64,000 nucleotides of DNA from Rutpela maculata (GCA_936432065.2 OW386285.2:183024301-183088300), one strand, 5' to 3'. Counted from the stretch's first letter, positions 39,101 through 51,105 are shown. Program-made: numbers and translations. The notes: generated from the letters alone by a model not told the origin.

Positions 39101-39705
39101 AAGATATATGCTCTAAACATATCCCTTGGTTTGTGACTAAAAGTTGAGCAACACACTCTTCTTCTTTAGGAAGATATGAATATTTTCCTTTTTTCGAACC
39201 TCCTATATTAACCAACTTTTGTTGGTCCCAGACGGGCAGGCAAACTAAACGGATGGAAGATATGTGCTTTGTACATATCCATTGGTTTGTGACTAAACGT
39301 TGAACAACACACTCTTCTTCCTTTGGAAGATATGAATATTTTCCTTTTTTCGAACCTAATCAACTGTTGCCCGTCCCAGGCGGGCGGGCAAACTAAACAG
39401 ATGGAAGATGTATACTCTATACATATCCCTTAGTATATTACTAAAAGTTGAGCAATACAATCTTCTTCGTTTGGAAGATATGAATATTTTCCATTTTTCG
39501 GACTTCCGATGATATTGAACTTTCTCCGGTCCCAGACGCACAGGCAAACTAAACGGGTGGAAGATACATACTCTATACATATCCCTTGGTTTATAACTCA
39601 AAGTTGAGCAACACATTCTTTTTCGTTTGGATATCAATTTTTTTTTCTTTCGAACCTCCGATATGAATCAACTTTTGCCGGTCCTAGATAGGCAGGCAAA
39701 CTAGT
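33145..39705. repeat. satellite array, about 156-bp monomers, some 42 units, higher-order pattern
   Basis: The words GGTCCCAG, CAAACTAAAC and AAAAGTTGA recur every 152-157 bp. Monomers fall into at least four types, recognisable by CTTCCAAAGTTATTC, CGATATTAATCAAC, CTCCTATATGAACC and ACGGYATTAATCAAC. Type 1 monomers (first word near 33941, 34722, 35327, 36258, 37031, 37643, 38110 and 38729) are spaced by three to six monomers, so the array has a variable higher-order order. Short frames in it repeat the same peptide and are not genes. It follows directly after the transposon copy B remains. Confidence 0.92.
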
Positions 39706-40575
39706 TAATTATACAAAATTACCTCCAGAATAAATTAATTATTTGCTGACAGACGGAAATACATAAGTTAAATGGGAAGAATTGGATATCCTCCGTGGTT
39801 GTGGATGCGAAAGGCGTAACTAAAATTGTTGGTTATGGATCGAAGCGCTTTACTGAAATGGTGTGTTGCACTAAATCTTTCGATAGAGACTTACCCTACG
39901 TCATTACGCGTGGATAGAAACTTGTGGATAGCTTCACGCAAACCCGCCACGGTGGATGATTTCCACACACCGTGACGTTTAAGGGTGGTAATGTCACCCC
40001 CAGCATTGGCCAAGAGTTGATGAGGAACGGCGCATGCTATGGCCAGTATACAAATCTGCATCAGGCAATTGCAAATAATCAGCTACAATTCTTGGAATTT
40101 TTGAGAGCTTATTTAATCCAACGCATTGGACAGTGCACTTTCCCTTTTGAAAATTTACGAAAAATCTTTTGTGAGACACATTTTGCGGTCTTAAAGACAT
40201 ATTTCCTAATCGAATCAAGTGGGTTCACCGAAAATCCTTCATTTAAAACTGTGAAACTTCTTGATTTATTCGTCTTGGTATCTGGTATGGATATATATAT
40301 AGATATTATTCTTTATCTCATATCTTCGACGCTTAAGAAGGTCAGTTCACCGCAACGGCAGGCACCGCAAACTCCCAATATCAATGCAACCTAAAAAACC
40401 CAAACATTTAAATAGGTATATAAAAGCAAGATCATAAAAAACACCTACCTTTGACATAAGAAGCTCACCGTCAGGGGCATCCATCAAATATTGTTCGATA
40501 TGTGCTCTTTCCAAATAATATCAGATAATAAAAAGTACTTAAAAAGTATAATAATTGTTATTTTTAATAATCCAC
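39706..40575. other. flank between satellite and transposon, one short open frame
   Basis: A 140-aa plus-strand frame lies at 39972-40394 (opening MTFKGGNVTPSIGQELM, with a moderately hydrophobic middle). I recognise no family. The frame could continue upstream without an ATG, so it may be the last exon or a remnant of a transposon gene. No start context, splice site or TIR ties it to a neighbour. Confidence 0.3.
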
Positions 40576-40776
40576 ATATGAGTCGTGTAAATGCAAAACT
40601 CTCTATTTGCTTAACATATGATTTTGAGATAACTAATAAAACAGCTTCCTATGTTGTTTTTTTAGATTAGAAAATTGAATTTTTTCTTACAGTTGTTAAG
40701 AATGGTTTAGTTTTCTTTAGTTAAAACACACAAACTTCCCAATGTGTACTCTTTTTAAATTAAATTTTAAAGAATC

Positions 40777-40860
40777 TAAAAAGCGAGTTTTGCACTTTAG
40801 TTGAAGCATTTGGAGACTTTTGCAAATGTATCCAGGTACATTAGGCGAGTTTTGCATATT
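40777..40860. repeat. subterminal GCGAGTTTTGC motifs, left side
   Basis: GCGAGTTTTGCA occurs near 40782 and 40844, with a related GAGACTTTTGCA near 40813. On the other side the motif occurs near 43491 and inside the right TIR near 43675, with GAGACTTTTGCA near 43528. All are in the same orientation. Repeated subterminal words of this sort are often transposase-binding sites; that is inference. Confidence 0.6.
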
Positions 40861-41030
40861 CCAAACGACCGATTGCCACTTAACAGTACAGAGGCGTCCA
40901 TATTTTTAAGGGGCTTATAGGAAAAAATAAATAATGCTTATCAGAAACATTTTTACTTAACTACAAAAGTACAAACTAACCTACATTAAGAATATATGGT
41001 TCACATAAAGAATTTAGGTACATTAAGACA

Positions 41031-42753
41031 TTAAACTGCTACATTTATATCTTCTATTACCTCGCATCTCTCATCATTTTCTTCTGATTGTAAGTCAAGA
41101 TGAGTGGTAATTTGAGATAATGCTCTCTTATAATAATCAAGTTCTGGTATTCCTTCCCAATCTTTTCCATAATGTGTATTTAGAAGACGAGCTATAGAAC
41201 GTTTGTCTCCTTTAATTTTTCTGCCAATTGGTAAGGTCTGGGGTGTTATATCCTTTAGTTTGTGTCCCTGTTTTAATATACCTTTAGCAACACCAATATC
41301 ATTAACATAATGTGGTTCACCACGTACTGTTACGCCCGCTTTTCCTGATTTCTTAAAAATAAATCTTTTGGATTTGTTAAACTGGAAGTGCCACGAGCCA
41401 GGTAATTTTAGGTGAGCCTTTGCTTCTGCTTTAAAATCAAAAATATTCCATTGGCTTCCAATTTTACGAAGCGTGGCATGTTTTTTTATAATGTCATCAT
41501 ATTGGCGCGGTTCGACGATAATAGGTGTCTTTTTGACTTCTTTTTCAATGAAACCAAATATTCTGTCGGGTGGAAGAAAAGAATGCCCCACTATTGGGAA
41601 TATTATTTCAACTGTTTGGATATGTGCTGGTGCATAGTTCCGCAGCCATACAGCAATCATACACATCACAGTGACATTTTTGTTTTGACCACCACAACCA
41701 TCTGCAAATAGGCGAACGGTTGTGGTAGTAGGCATAAAATTAAAATTGTTCAGTGTGTCATATACTGCTGAAGAGATCGCGTTCGAATTTTTAGGTGCAT
41801 CTAATTCATTCCACATGTATGCTAATACCGTCGATTTATTTAACATTCCTTTAGAGGGCCCGTTTACCACTGTGAAATTGTAATAATTGAATTGTTGACT
41901 AAAATAACTTGCCTGATCAGGCAATTTTGGAAGGCACAAATTTTTCTGGCAATCAAATGAAAAGATCTCAATATCTTCGTGGTTAGATTGTAGTAATCTG
42001 AAAAATGCCTTTGCTTTTAACTTATGAACTCTATGCTCAGTAATCATTTTAACCTTTTCTTTATCTGTTAAATTGCCTTTTGTTATGATTTCTTTACATC
42101 TCAAACAATATGAACATAAATCGGTTTGAGGAGTACCAAATGCCAGATTATATTTTCTCTTAACGTGATACTTGAAATAACTGAGTTTTACTTGCAAATT
42201 ATCGGGAACAGATGACTGATACATAATCCATAATTTTTTAAAATTTAAATCGCATGGCAAATATTTGCGCTCACTGGATTTGCTGCGACAATAATGCGCT
42301 TCAGCGCAATTTAGCTTCTCAATAAATAATCCTATTGAATTTAGTTTTTCTTTATTTTTGTTGAGTACACGGTCTCCTCCTCTTCTCTCGATGGGGAGCT
42401 CATTTTGTATCAGAAAGTTTTTCATAACCCGCTCAATCCTGTCTCTGCTTATGTGTAGTACTTCCATAAATGCTTTCTTACACACTCTAACTAAATTTCC
42501 AGATTGAATAGGAATATAATACTTTATAGATACCTTGTGAGTAGGATTTTTCTTGTTTTTAACTTTTTTTGGGACCATTGCTGTACAACATTTTACTACA
42601 AGTGTATCTTGATATATTTTATCAGGTTTTGCGTAGAATTTACTATGAAAGTCTTTGATTTGCTTCATGGTTAACGTTGCACAGTTGTATGGTTTTCCTG
42701 GTGCATTTAAGTGGTTACATGTAGGATAGACAGGTAACTGTTGTGGTTTGTGT
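41031..42753 (-). CDS. Sola-like transposase, exon 2 (residues 35-608)
   Basis: This exon carries almost all of the 608-aa protein. Spliced to exon 1 the frame is continuous: codon AG|A spans the junction, and 104 + 1723 nt give 609 codons with the stop. Visible features are a basic N-terminal part, a zinc-binding-like LCSYCLRC after FGTPQTD, a first acid in FSFDCQKN, a second in LFADGCGGQNKN, and HSFLPPDRIFGFIEKE, whose E may be the third catalytic acid. This layout matches a widespread insect transposase-like family (annotated elsewhere as DUF7869 or Sola-type). It presumably cuts at the element's TIRs. No lesion is visible, so the element may be recently active. Confidence 0.75.
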
Positions 42754-43205
42754 CTGAAAACAAAAGTACCTAATGTACATACTTACAATAAAATTCATAT
42801 TTATATTTAAGTTCGTTTCCCTGGTTAATGGGGGACGTGAGCAATGCTTATCTAATTAAGCATTGCTAATTAATTAACTCACTGATAACTTTTTCTGATA
42901 ACTTGTTTGATTAACTCAAACATAATTAATTCACTGACATAATTTCAGTATGTATACCTATGTACACATGTTCGTTAGTTTCCAAGTAACTTTATTGCAA
43001 AACACGTGTATTATTATTTTTATTATATGTTTAAATGTAGATTTATGCACTTTATTATAATTATTTTATCTTTGGTATCCATATTTTAAGATGAAACTTA
43101 AGTTCTCTCAGAATTATATCAGTGTAATAATTATTATAATTACGTATCCCATATTATCATACCGTAGACATGCCACTGTAAATTAAATAAACTTATAGAA
43201 CTTAC
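42754..43205 (-). other. intron of the Sola-like transposase gene
   Basis: The minus strand reads GCAGCCAG|GTAAGTTC at the donor (43206/43205) and TTTTGTTTTCAG|ACAC at the acceptor (42754/42753). The 452-nt intron is AT-rich with stops in all frames. Both exons stay in frame, which supports the prediction. Confidence 0.75.
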
Positions 43206-43309
43206 CTGGCTGCCTTTAGCAAGAATCTTTTTCTTTTCTGCGGTTGCTGTAGCTTTTTTCGACCTTTACCACTTGTCGAAGGTTTAACAACTTCGTTGAA
43301 GTCTTCCAT
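43206..43309 (-). CDS. Sola-like transposase, exon 1 (residues 1-34)
   Basis: From ATG 43309 the exon encodes MEDFNEVVKPSTSG followed by a strongly basic stretch (KGRKK..KRKRF) that could act as a nuclear localisation signal. It ends with two bases of an Arg codon at a good GTAAGT donor. It is too short to be found as a free-standing frame. The region upstream to the TIR (43310-43676) holds no further coding exon and is likely the promoter. Confidence 0.7.
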
Positions 43310-43702
43310 ATTACTTTTAAATCAAAATATAAGCAGCTTTTTAACTTATTTTTAAATGAATTTACACTCTCACTTTTGGAATACTTCTCACTGAACTACA
43401 TCTTACAATGGCTTTACACTTAGTGGCCAGTGATTTGTTTTTGCTTAGTCACATGACACAATGTTTGTCTTCTTATTGGGGTTAGGTAAAAAGCGAGTTT
43501 TGCGCCTACCATTGTCCAACCAAAGAGAGACTTTTGCATGTTTCCTTAAACTTTGCTGTTGAAAATAGGTAATATAAAGAGACCTTTGCTTGTTCAGGGT
43601 CAATTTTTATGAAAATATACATTCATTGGAAGCAAATACCACACCAAACAAAATTTATGTAATTTTGGCAAAAAGCGAGTTTTGCATTTACACGACTCAT
43701 AT

Positions 43703-44702
43703 TCCCATCGCACACAGTGACAGTGACACTTTAACAGTTATTACCGCGTTGCCAATTAAAAAAAAAAAAAAACCTATATCGATTCTGCCAATTCTACTAA
43801 CATGAAAATAAGTTGGTAGCAACAGTTACTAAGATCTTATAGCGTCATTGGTCCCATTTGCTACATCTAGGTAAATATAACTACACAGTGAAATTGTTGC
43901 AGTTGCCGTCACCACTTTTAAAGTAACAACAACTATAACGTTGGTGGCATCTGCTACTTTATAGTAAATGTAACTTGTAGGGAAATAATTTTAGTTTTTT
44001 CAACCTCTAAGTTACTGCAATTAAAATCGTCATTTTTCTGTTGTTGAATGAAGAAGCCATATTGACACGGATAAAAATATAATTCAATAAAAAATTTCTT
44101 TTTATTATAGTCATTTATAATATATAAAATTTAAAAAAAAACATTTTCCATAAAAAATTTTGCAGTTTTGCTTGTACACATAATTTTTGCAAACAAATTT
44201 TTTTCCGAAAAAAACATTTTCTCGAGGGGGCGTCTTTTTTATCGAAGCATCATGATAACATTTTACAGAAAACAAGTGGTGGTTTTAATATCCACACACA
44301 GGGTAAATGCAAAACATCATGATTTATAATATATGCTTATGCATGTTGTATATAATCACCTTAACTTGGACCTTGGACATATCATGTGCTTAAACTCAGT
44401 AAGTCATTAATTTGCTATTCGAATAACAGAGAGCCAAATATATAGTTTGCGCTCTCATTTCGGTCAGCTGAGCTGTTCCAAAAGTTAGTCATTTCTACTA
44501 CTTGGTTACGTCCCGTTTACGTAATAACCTAGTCTTCAACACGGTAATGGTAGAAGTACCGGAATAGTAATTTGCTACGTAATTATTATTCCCCATTTTG
44601 GTGAATACTTGGTAGAAGGATGGTTCCCATTACGTAACAGTCCTTAGTTGCGGAAACCTTTAAAGTTCCCCTAATGGCAACTATTACGTAGAAACTACTA
44701 AA
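43703..44702. other. AT-rich sequence, no gene recognised
   Basis: No long frame. An A14 run lies near 43759-43772. Between 44500 and 44700 words such as TTACGTAATAAC and ATTACGTAG recur in both orientations, which looks like the end of an old inverted-repeat element, but the boundaries could not be fixed. Confidence 0.5.
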
Positions 44703-44858
44703 ATTGCTGCTTGGGAAGATGAATGCGAAGAACGAGTGCGCACTGCTTTTCAGTCCTTACCACGAGATATGATTCAAAAAGCGGCTACAGACGCAGTACT
44801 TCACAGATACGAAAAATGTTCAGACGCCAACGGTGGTGTATTTGAACAACTACGTTAA
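44703..44858 (+). pseudogene. mariner-like transposase C-terminal fragment
   Basis: A 51-codon plus-strand stretch before TAA 44856 encodes ERVRTAFQSLPRDMIQKA and GGVFEQLR. It resembles the C-terminal end of mariner/Tc-type transposases, where a similar pattern of predicted helix, basic/acidic repeat and GGxFE closes the protein. No start codon or upstream catalytic part remains. Confidence 0.5.
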
Positions 44859-46110
44859 TTTAATTTTAATTTTGTTAACTGTTGCAAAATAATTTCCATT
44901 GTTATTTGTCTTGAATTGTCTCTTTCTTGTTTAGGTTTAAAACAACAGATTTTTTGCAATTTTCAGTCAAGCTGTTTAATGTATTACGTAATGGTTAGGT
45001 ATATCACAATATCTAAAACTAAAAAAATTAAAATGTTACAAGGTTAAATAAAAAAATTCTACAAAATAATTGGTTTTTCTGAACTTTCATGAATATCTCA
45101 AAAACCGTCGTAGCTAGGTATAGGAAAGTAAACGTAAACTATCCATATTTTTAGTCGTAGAATTCTGCAGGTGTCAATTTATTTTAGATACAAAGTGACC
45201 TTAAAATTTTGTAGTCTATCAATTCCGATAATAAAAATATGGGTGTTTCATTTAAAATAACAAAGTTGACATCTACTTCCAGTGTAACCGGAGGTGATAC
45301 AACTATCAAAATATTTTAGTTAGAAAGATCATACGCTCTTTACTATACATATGGAATTTTACAAAAATTTGTTCAGTAGTTTTCAAGATATGGATCGTGT
45401 AAGCGCCCGGCTGGACACCCTGAGGAATATTCAGTTGAATTTTCAAGTAAAAATATTTCCAAATTTCGCCGTAATCGCAAAAAACGTGAATTCTTCATGT
45501 CGTCTCCAAAGCACAATTTTTGTTAAATTCGTGTTTTTTTAATGGCAATTGAAATGCCGTTGGTTGCAATAAATTTTATACAAAATCCACGGAGATATTT
45601 TCGTTTGTTTAAGCTGCAAAATTGATTTTTTCCGTAAAAAATTCGCAAATTAAAATTTTTTACAATATTCTTTTTTATTATATAAATGTACGTCAAATAA
45701 CAATGTATTTACTGAAACAGAACTGTAAAATATTAATTTGATCTTTTATTATAATAGTTTGATTTTTTTTTTATAAATTGATTGCAAAAAAAATAATTAA
45801 TATTTTGCAACGGGATAAAATGGATTTTATTAAGGGTAAAAATGCTATTACTCATAATATCGTTAACCTACAGATTTTATATTTTTTTCTACACTACTTT
45901 AAAGAACGAGGATCAAAAAATTCAAATTTTTCAGCTTTTTGCCATAAAGTCATGAACCATCAGATTCGATCTTTGCATATACCTACCTCAGAGGTGAGCT
46001 CATGACGAGTCGAACATTTTTATGCGACCTTAGAAGCAAAGATATAAGCAAAAAACTAAGTTGCAAAATTCATTTTGTTTACATAAAGTTAAATAATAAT
46101 TAAAGCCGCC
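44859..46110. other. AT-rich sequence, no gene recognised
   Basis: Poly-A and poly-T rich, with short chance frames only (45351-45542 and 45778-46005). It contains phrases typical of decayed noncoding elements, but no terminal repeats could be paired. Confidence 0.55.
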
Positions 46111-46503
46111 GTGCCGTTTTGAGTGACATCAGTAACACGCATACATTGTTTACACTTTGGCTGTGACATCCATGCATTTTGATATTTATTCCCAGCAAAC
46201 ATCGTTATATATCTAAAATATTTTTGTTATATAACCCTACTAACTTTAAATGTAACGAGTTATGTAACACGTATAAAATAATAGTATAACGCTAATGTTG
46301 CTATTTCCCACTCAGACTAACTGAGACATTATATAACATTAATATAACTAGTTATAATAACAGTTATGTTTCATCATTATAATATTTATACTTTTATAAT
46401 GTAATTATTATATAACAAATATAACAATTTTCTGTGAATGTTATATAATGATTTTATCAAAATGTTATATAACTGTACGTACTTCCGTTATCAAATATAC
46501 AGT

Positions 46504-46751
46504 GTGTCGCACTTAACAGTGTAACACCCTTATAACTTCTTTCCTCCCGATTTGAACCAAGTTTTACTCAAATACAAAACAAATTAGGATCTACTTGACA
46601 AAAAAAAAACATTCGCTGTTATCTTTGCATTTATTTGTAGGGGTGACGAATGTTTTTTTAGCCCTAAGTAGATCCTAATTTTTTTTGTGAGCAAAATTTG
46701 TTTCAAATCGGAAAAAGTTATAAGGGTTTGTTACACTCTTAAGTGTGACAC
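46504..46751. mobile_element. MITE, about 248 bp, imperfect palindrome
   Basis: The left arm GTGTCGCACTTAACAGTGTAAC pairs with the right arm ending TTACACTCTTAAGTGTGACAC, and the similarity continues inward through CTTATAACTT, CGATTTGAA and TTAGGATCTACTT. A short centre contains TTTGCATTTATTTGTAGG. It is nested in the 3.7 kb element. No target duplication was identified. Confidence 0.7.
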
Positions 46752-48553
46752 TCAATTTTAAATACACAAATCGGTAATTTGAAATACTGCAAACACATTT
46801 GTACTTACGTGATTTTTGGCATATTTGAATATTACTTCAATTCCATAAACGCACACATATAATTTTTCATGTTATTTCAAATTAACAATTTAAATTTATT
46901 TACATAGTGAATAAAACATTCCGGGTGACACATTACATAGTAGCATGCTTCTATATATTTGATTTTAACAACTTATCGAAAAGAACTTTGCAAAACTAGA
47001 TTACCGCTAAAAAAATGTATTTTTGAACATGTCAAATATTCCATTTACCAGGAAATGGATTCAAAAGTAATGATTATTAAAAAAGCAGTATAAATCTATA
47101 TTTGGAAGAAATTAAGATGTTAACAAAACTATAAAAAAATAAATAAAATAAAAATCATCTACACAATGATGGAATGGATTTATTATTCACTTCACTTTAT
47201 ACATAAATAATGTACTAAATAATATTCAGTTTATCTAAATTCGTGTAATTAAGTTAACCATATCTCAGTACTGAAGTATGGGAGTCAAGACATAGCTACT
47301 ATAAAATATTAATTTTCAGAATAAGAGCGAACATTATTCATCAAAGGATTTCACATCTCGTCAAAAAATTTTGATTTTTTTACGAAATTACACCCTATTG
47401 AAATTTTATAAATAAAAAATCAAATTGCTCAACAAAATTTTAAATCTGCAGATATGCCCTTGTTCTGAAAAAAAAGATTGATTTTTAAATTATTTTAGTA
47501 GTAGTATTTTCACAAAAAGATAGGTTATGTGAGGCAGCTCATTTTTAAATTATTTGTCCCAAATTTAAATCGCAAATTTTTCTGAAAAACTTCTTAATTT
47601 CATACTTCAGTACTGAGACACGATTGACCTACATTTCATCCGGACGTCCCAAGCCGCAGCTTCTTTTGGAAGCATTTTAAATTCTTGTCTATTAGACTTT
47701 TTAAAAATATCATTGGGCACAAAACTACATCTCGCAATTAATGACATGAATTTAGATATACCATGTAAAATATACAAAACGAAATTTTTAAATATTCATC
47801 CAATCTTTGTAACACAAAATATGCTTTAGTCGAGTAAACTCTAAGCTGGCGCGTCCAAAGGTCGATTCATCATATAAACTAAGAGAATAAGACATACACA
47901 ACTAGTTCATCTCTATGTCACTGCGATAGCTTTATGAGCATCGCATATCAAATCGTACGTCGTGTTACCGACTCTTACATACGCCACCTTAGTTTACCAG
48001 ACTATATCTGTGGTGGCATAACATTCTATTTATGACAAAAAAAAAATCAAGATCAAGATAGCATTGTCAATACAAAGCAGTCCAGACGGTAGGACATTTT
48101 ATAAATGTGTTGACAAACTTCGACTAGGCACAAGATTCACAAAATTTAAATAAAAAAACATATTTGCAATTTTTTTTCGAAACTTTAAATTTGCTATATG
48201 TAGGTAAATATCATGGAAATATAATTACTCACGTAGAACAAAATTGTAAATTGTGTTCAGTGGTGTAAAAATGGATATAACTTGCAATAGTTCTAATTAC
48301 TTCTATACAAAACTGCACAATATTAAAAAAACAATAAATTAAGATTATTTTTCATTGAACTGCTTAATATGTGTTGGAAATTACTTAGTTTCTAACAAAG
48401 GTTTATTTAGATTTTTTTATTAAATTGGTAAGTTCTATTCTTTGTCGTTTCTAAGAATACTTATGCAAAAACCTGTCCAACAAATTTCCAGTCAAACTAG
48501 ACGCACACACTCTGGCTTTCCAGAAACCTACAGCTACAGACTCTAAGTGTCAA

Positions 48554-48720
48554 ATGTTGTTATTCCTCTGCACTCAAAAGATGCCTTGTTTCTTTTCCAT
48601 CTTATGCCTCTGTTTTGCTAAGCGAAACCACTCTGATGTTACCTGCTCTATTGTGTGTTGCAACACATATGAAAAACTTGCAACAAAAACTTCTGAAACA
48701 ATGATAGCAATATTAATAAG
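48554..48720 (-). pseudogene. C-terminal exon-like remnant, DUF4806-like
   Basis: The minus strand after TTGTTTCAG encodes TIEQVTSEWFRLAKQRHKME and stops at TGA near 48578. A final helix with W, an A.QR motif and Lys/Glu-rich end is what I would expect at the C-terminus of DUF4806-like proteins. The join to the preceding exon does not keep frame, in line with decay. Confidence 0.4.
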
Positions 48721-48753
48721 ATATTCGTATAGTTATTGATTAAAGTTCCTCAC

Positions 48754-48883
48754 CTTTCTTTGCCGTGATAACCTCCAGGTCAACGCTTTAAATTATTCCA
48801 ATAGCCCTTCCTGAGCATTTCGTAGCACATTCGTTAGTAAATAAATTATATATTATCTCAAGAATTGCTTCTTTCCACACTTT
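48754..48883 (-). pseudogene. exon-like remnant of a DUF4806-like gene
   Basis: A 130-bp minus-strand segment is bounded by GATTCCAG at the acceptor and AAAG|GTGAGG at the donor. It encodes VWKEAILEIIYNLFTNECA, then shows a one-base loss within a CS.G motif and a nonsense TGA. The pattern of helix, TNE and CS(W)xG resembles DUF4806. The function of that domain is not established; it is frequent in insect transposon-linked genes. Confidence 0.45.
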
Positions 48884-51105
48884 CTGGAATCAATATAATA
48901 ATAATGTATATTTTTTAAAATACAGTACCGTCAAATATAAGTAGGTAGTTTAGTTCAGAAAACTTCAGTTATAATATTATATATAAGACATTGAAAATGA
49001 AAATGGTGATGGTTACTTCAAAAGTATCTAATTTAAAATGTCGTTTATTAACAGAGTAGGTATGGAATACTTTAGAGAAAAACTGCTTTTAATTGTAAAA
49101 ATCGAGGTAAAAATATAATTTTCAGTTCAATAAAATATCATTTTCAGGAAAATTACGATTGGCATTAATTATCAACATTTTCAATTAAATTTCTACACAC
49201 TGATGATTCGTGACGGGATAAATGACTAAGTGACTTTACCTTTTTTAATTTTTCAACAATTATTTTGTTAAATATCTTCTCTTTCTATATTTTGATTTGA
49301 GGTTAGAATTGAAAGTCGTATTTGTATTTGATAGACATAAAAATTATAATATATTTTATATACCTGCTTACCTTCAATACACACTGATCACCAATATTAA
49401 CTACATTTAAATCGAAGGGCACAAAGGTGTGGGCACAAAACAACTGTAGTTTCTACACAACGATCCTGGGACCTGGGACATTGAGCTTAACTTAGTGACA
49501 CGAGCAAAATGGCCTCCGCCGAATGCCAGAGTCTGCCGCCGGTGCCGCCCTACCACAAACGTTTTTAAATATAAATTTACCAAACTTCAACATAATAGTT
49601 ATACAATTTTTATTATTTAAGTTATATATTCATTATAAGAGTTTTTATGTAACAAAAATATTATTAAACCATACATTGTTATATAACTTTGTTATATTGG
49701 CTGAACTTTAAATGTTACAAAATTATTATATTACTAAAACATAACAACATATTGTAACAGGATTATGTTATTATTTTATAACAAATGTCATAATATTAAC
49801 ATAACATTAATAAATACCGTTAATGTAACCCATTACTACCAGGTTATATAATATCAATAAGTTTTGTTTGCTGGGTTGAAACATCTTCATACACACATAC
49901 TAATAATTATTTGTTGTGGCATGTTGATGCACACACGTAAATAATAATTTGTCGTGACATCATTAACACCCATGCATAGTTTACACTTTGGTTGTAACAT
50001 CCATGTATTTTGGTATTTATTGAAACATCTTCATACTAAAAATTATTTATTGTGGCATTTTGATGCACACACGTATAGTCTAAGAGCTGGCTACGTGGGG
50101 GATCGGGTCACTCGGTGCAGTGTAAATTTTAGCATTTACAGGTTCGATTGTTACCGACATAGCGTGAGGCGGGCCGCCAGAAGGCACCCTGGAAGAATAA
50201 CGTAAGGGTAGAGGGTTAAATATGCAATTTTTTTTGCGTGAATTTTTTCATAAGGTGCAGTGCTGAAAATTTGCAGAGTAATCGGAGATGATACAAGTAA
50301 GTACAGAAAAAATTGCCAGAAGGCTAGGTGGAAGATAAAGACCCACCAGAAGGCGCTAATGTTGCGAAAATTTCGCCAATAATTATGTGACTCGGTGCAC
50401 TTCTGGCAATTTCTATACTTATTCTGTGACTTGAAACTGGATTACCTGCAAAACGCCAGAAGGCTAAGTGGAAGAATAACAAAGATATTAGCGATACTAT
50501 GTGCGTCGGTGGCCCACTCGATGGATCAATTTTTTTTATATTTGATGTTTTATCTCACTAGGTGCACTTCTGGCGATTTGTCAACATAATTTAGAATATT
50601 TCGTGACACCATTGGACAATTGCCAGAAGACAATTAGGAAGATATACATATTTTTAATGCCGTAATTTTATTAATGATAAAATATGACGATTAATTTTAT
50701 AACTATCAAAATGAAATTATTAAGTTTGATTATTTGTCGAATACAAATATTATATTTGAATTTTCAGTATACCATTATATTACAAATATATTTTATATTA
50801 CTACATATTTTCATTTACACTTCGAAATTTTCCACTCACAGGCGTTGTCGCCGTTAGCTTTCACAAATCCAGGTATACGGTCTCTTTTCTTTTGAACATC
50901 TGCTCTATTGCTATCTCTCTTTTTCTTTCTTTTTCTCTGTCTATCTCACCTCGTCTTATACCCTTATAGATATGTATTTGCCTAGATATTTGTGTTGGAA
51001 GGGAGAGTGACGCATTTTAAGGAATGCGAGCGTCAGTTTAGCTTGAGATTTGGAAGCGTATAGACCGTTATTGTCATATATATTTGCGTTTCTGAGCAAT
51101 AGAAA

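Larger units (their letters stand above)
40580..43698 (-). mobile_element. complete DNA transposon, 3.1 kb, Sola-like
   Basis: Perfect 22-bp terminal inverted repeats lie at 40580-40601 (starting GAGTCGTGTAAATG) and 43677-43698. ATAT flanks both ends (40576-40579 and 43699-43702), a probable 4-bp target duplication; because ATAT is its own complement, a TA duplication with longer TIRs cannot be excluded. The element contains a single two-exon gene on the minus strand. Copies of GCGAGTTTTGC lie inside both ends. Assignment to Sola rests on the protein's overall motif order, the 4-bp duplication and the length, and is tentative. Confidence 0.8.
46192..49875 (-). mobile_element. 3.7 kb DNA transposon with a decayed DUF4806-like gene
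   Basis: The ends are CCCAGCAAACA and (T)GTTTGCTGGG, an 10-11-bp inverted repeat, flanked by a TT duplication (46190-46191 and 49876-49877) as judged from the empty site at about 50013-50028. Both subterminal regions (about 300 bp) are rich in TTATATAAC-type words. The minus strand has a GC-richer first-exon-like region (about 49380-49560) with a GTAAGC donor near 49372, and two further exon-like pieces described separately. The superfamily is not known to me. Confidence 0.7.
46111..50073. repeat. tandem duplication of about 130 bp, first unit split by a transposon
   Basis: Unit 1 consists of 46120-46191 plus 49878-49957; unit 2 is 49958-50073. Both contain TTTACACTTTGG, ACATCCATG, TATTTATTGAAACATC and GATGCACACACGTA. 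In unit 1 the 3.7 kb transposon sits after TATTTATT, and unit 2 preserves the uninterrupted sequence. The span given covers the insertion. Confidence 0.7.

Noticed and set aside
33145..39705. CRISPR-like array
   Set aside because: The repetition is whole-monomer satellite of about 156 bp, without unique spacers or cas genes, in a eukaryotic context.
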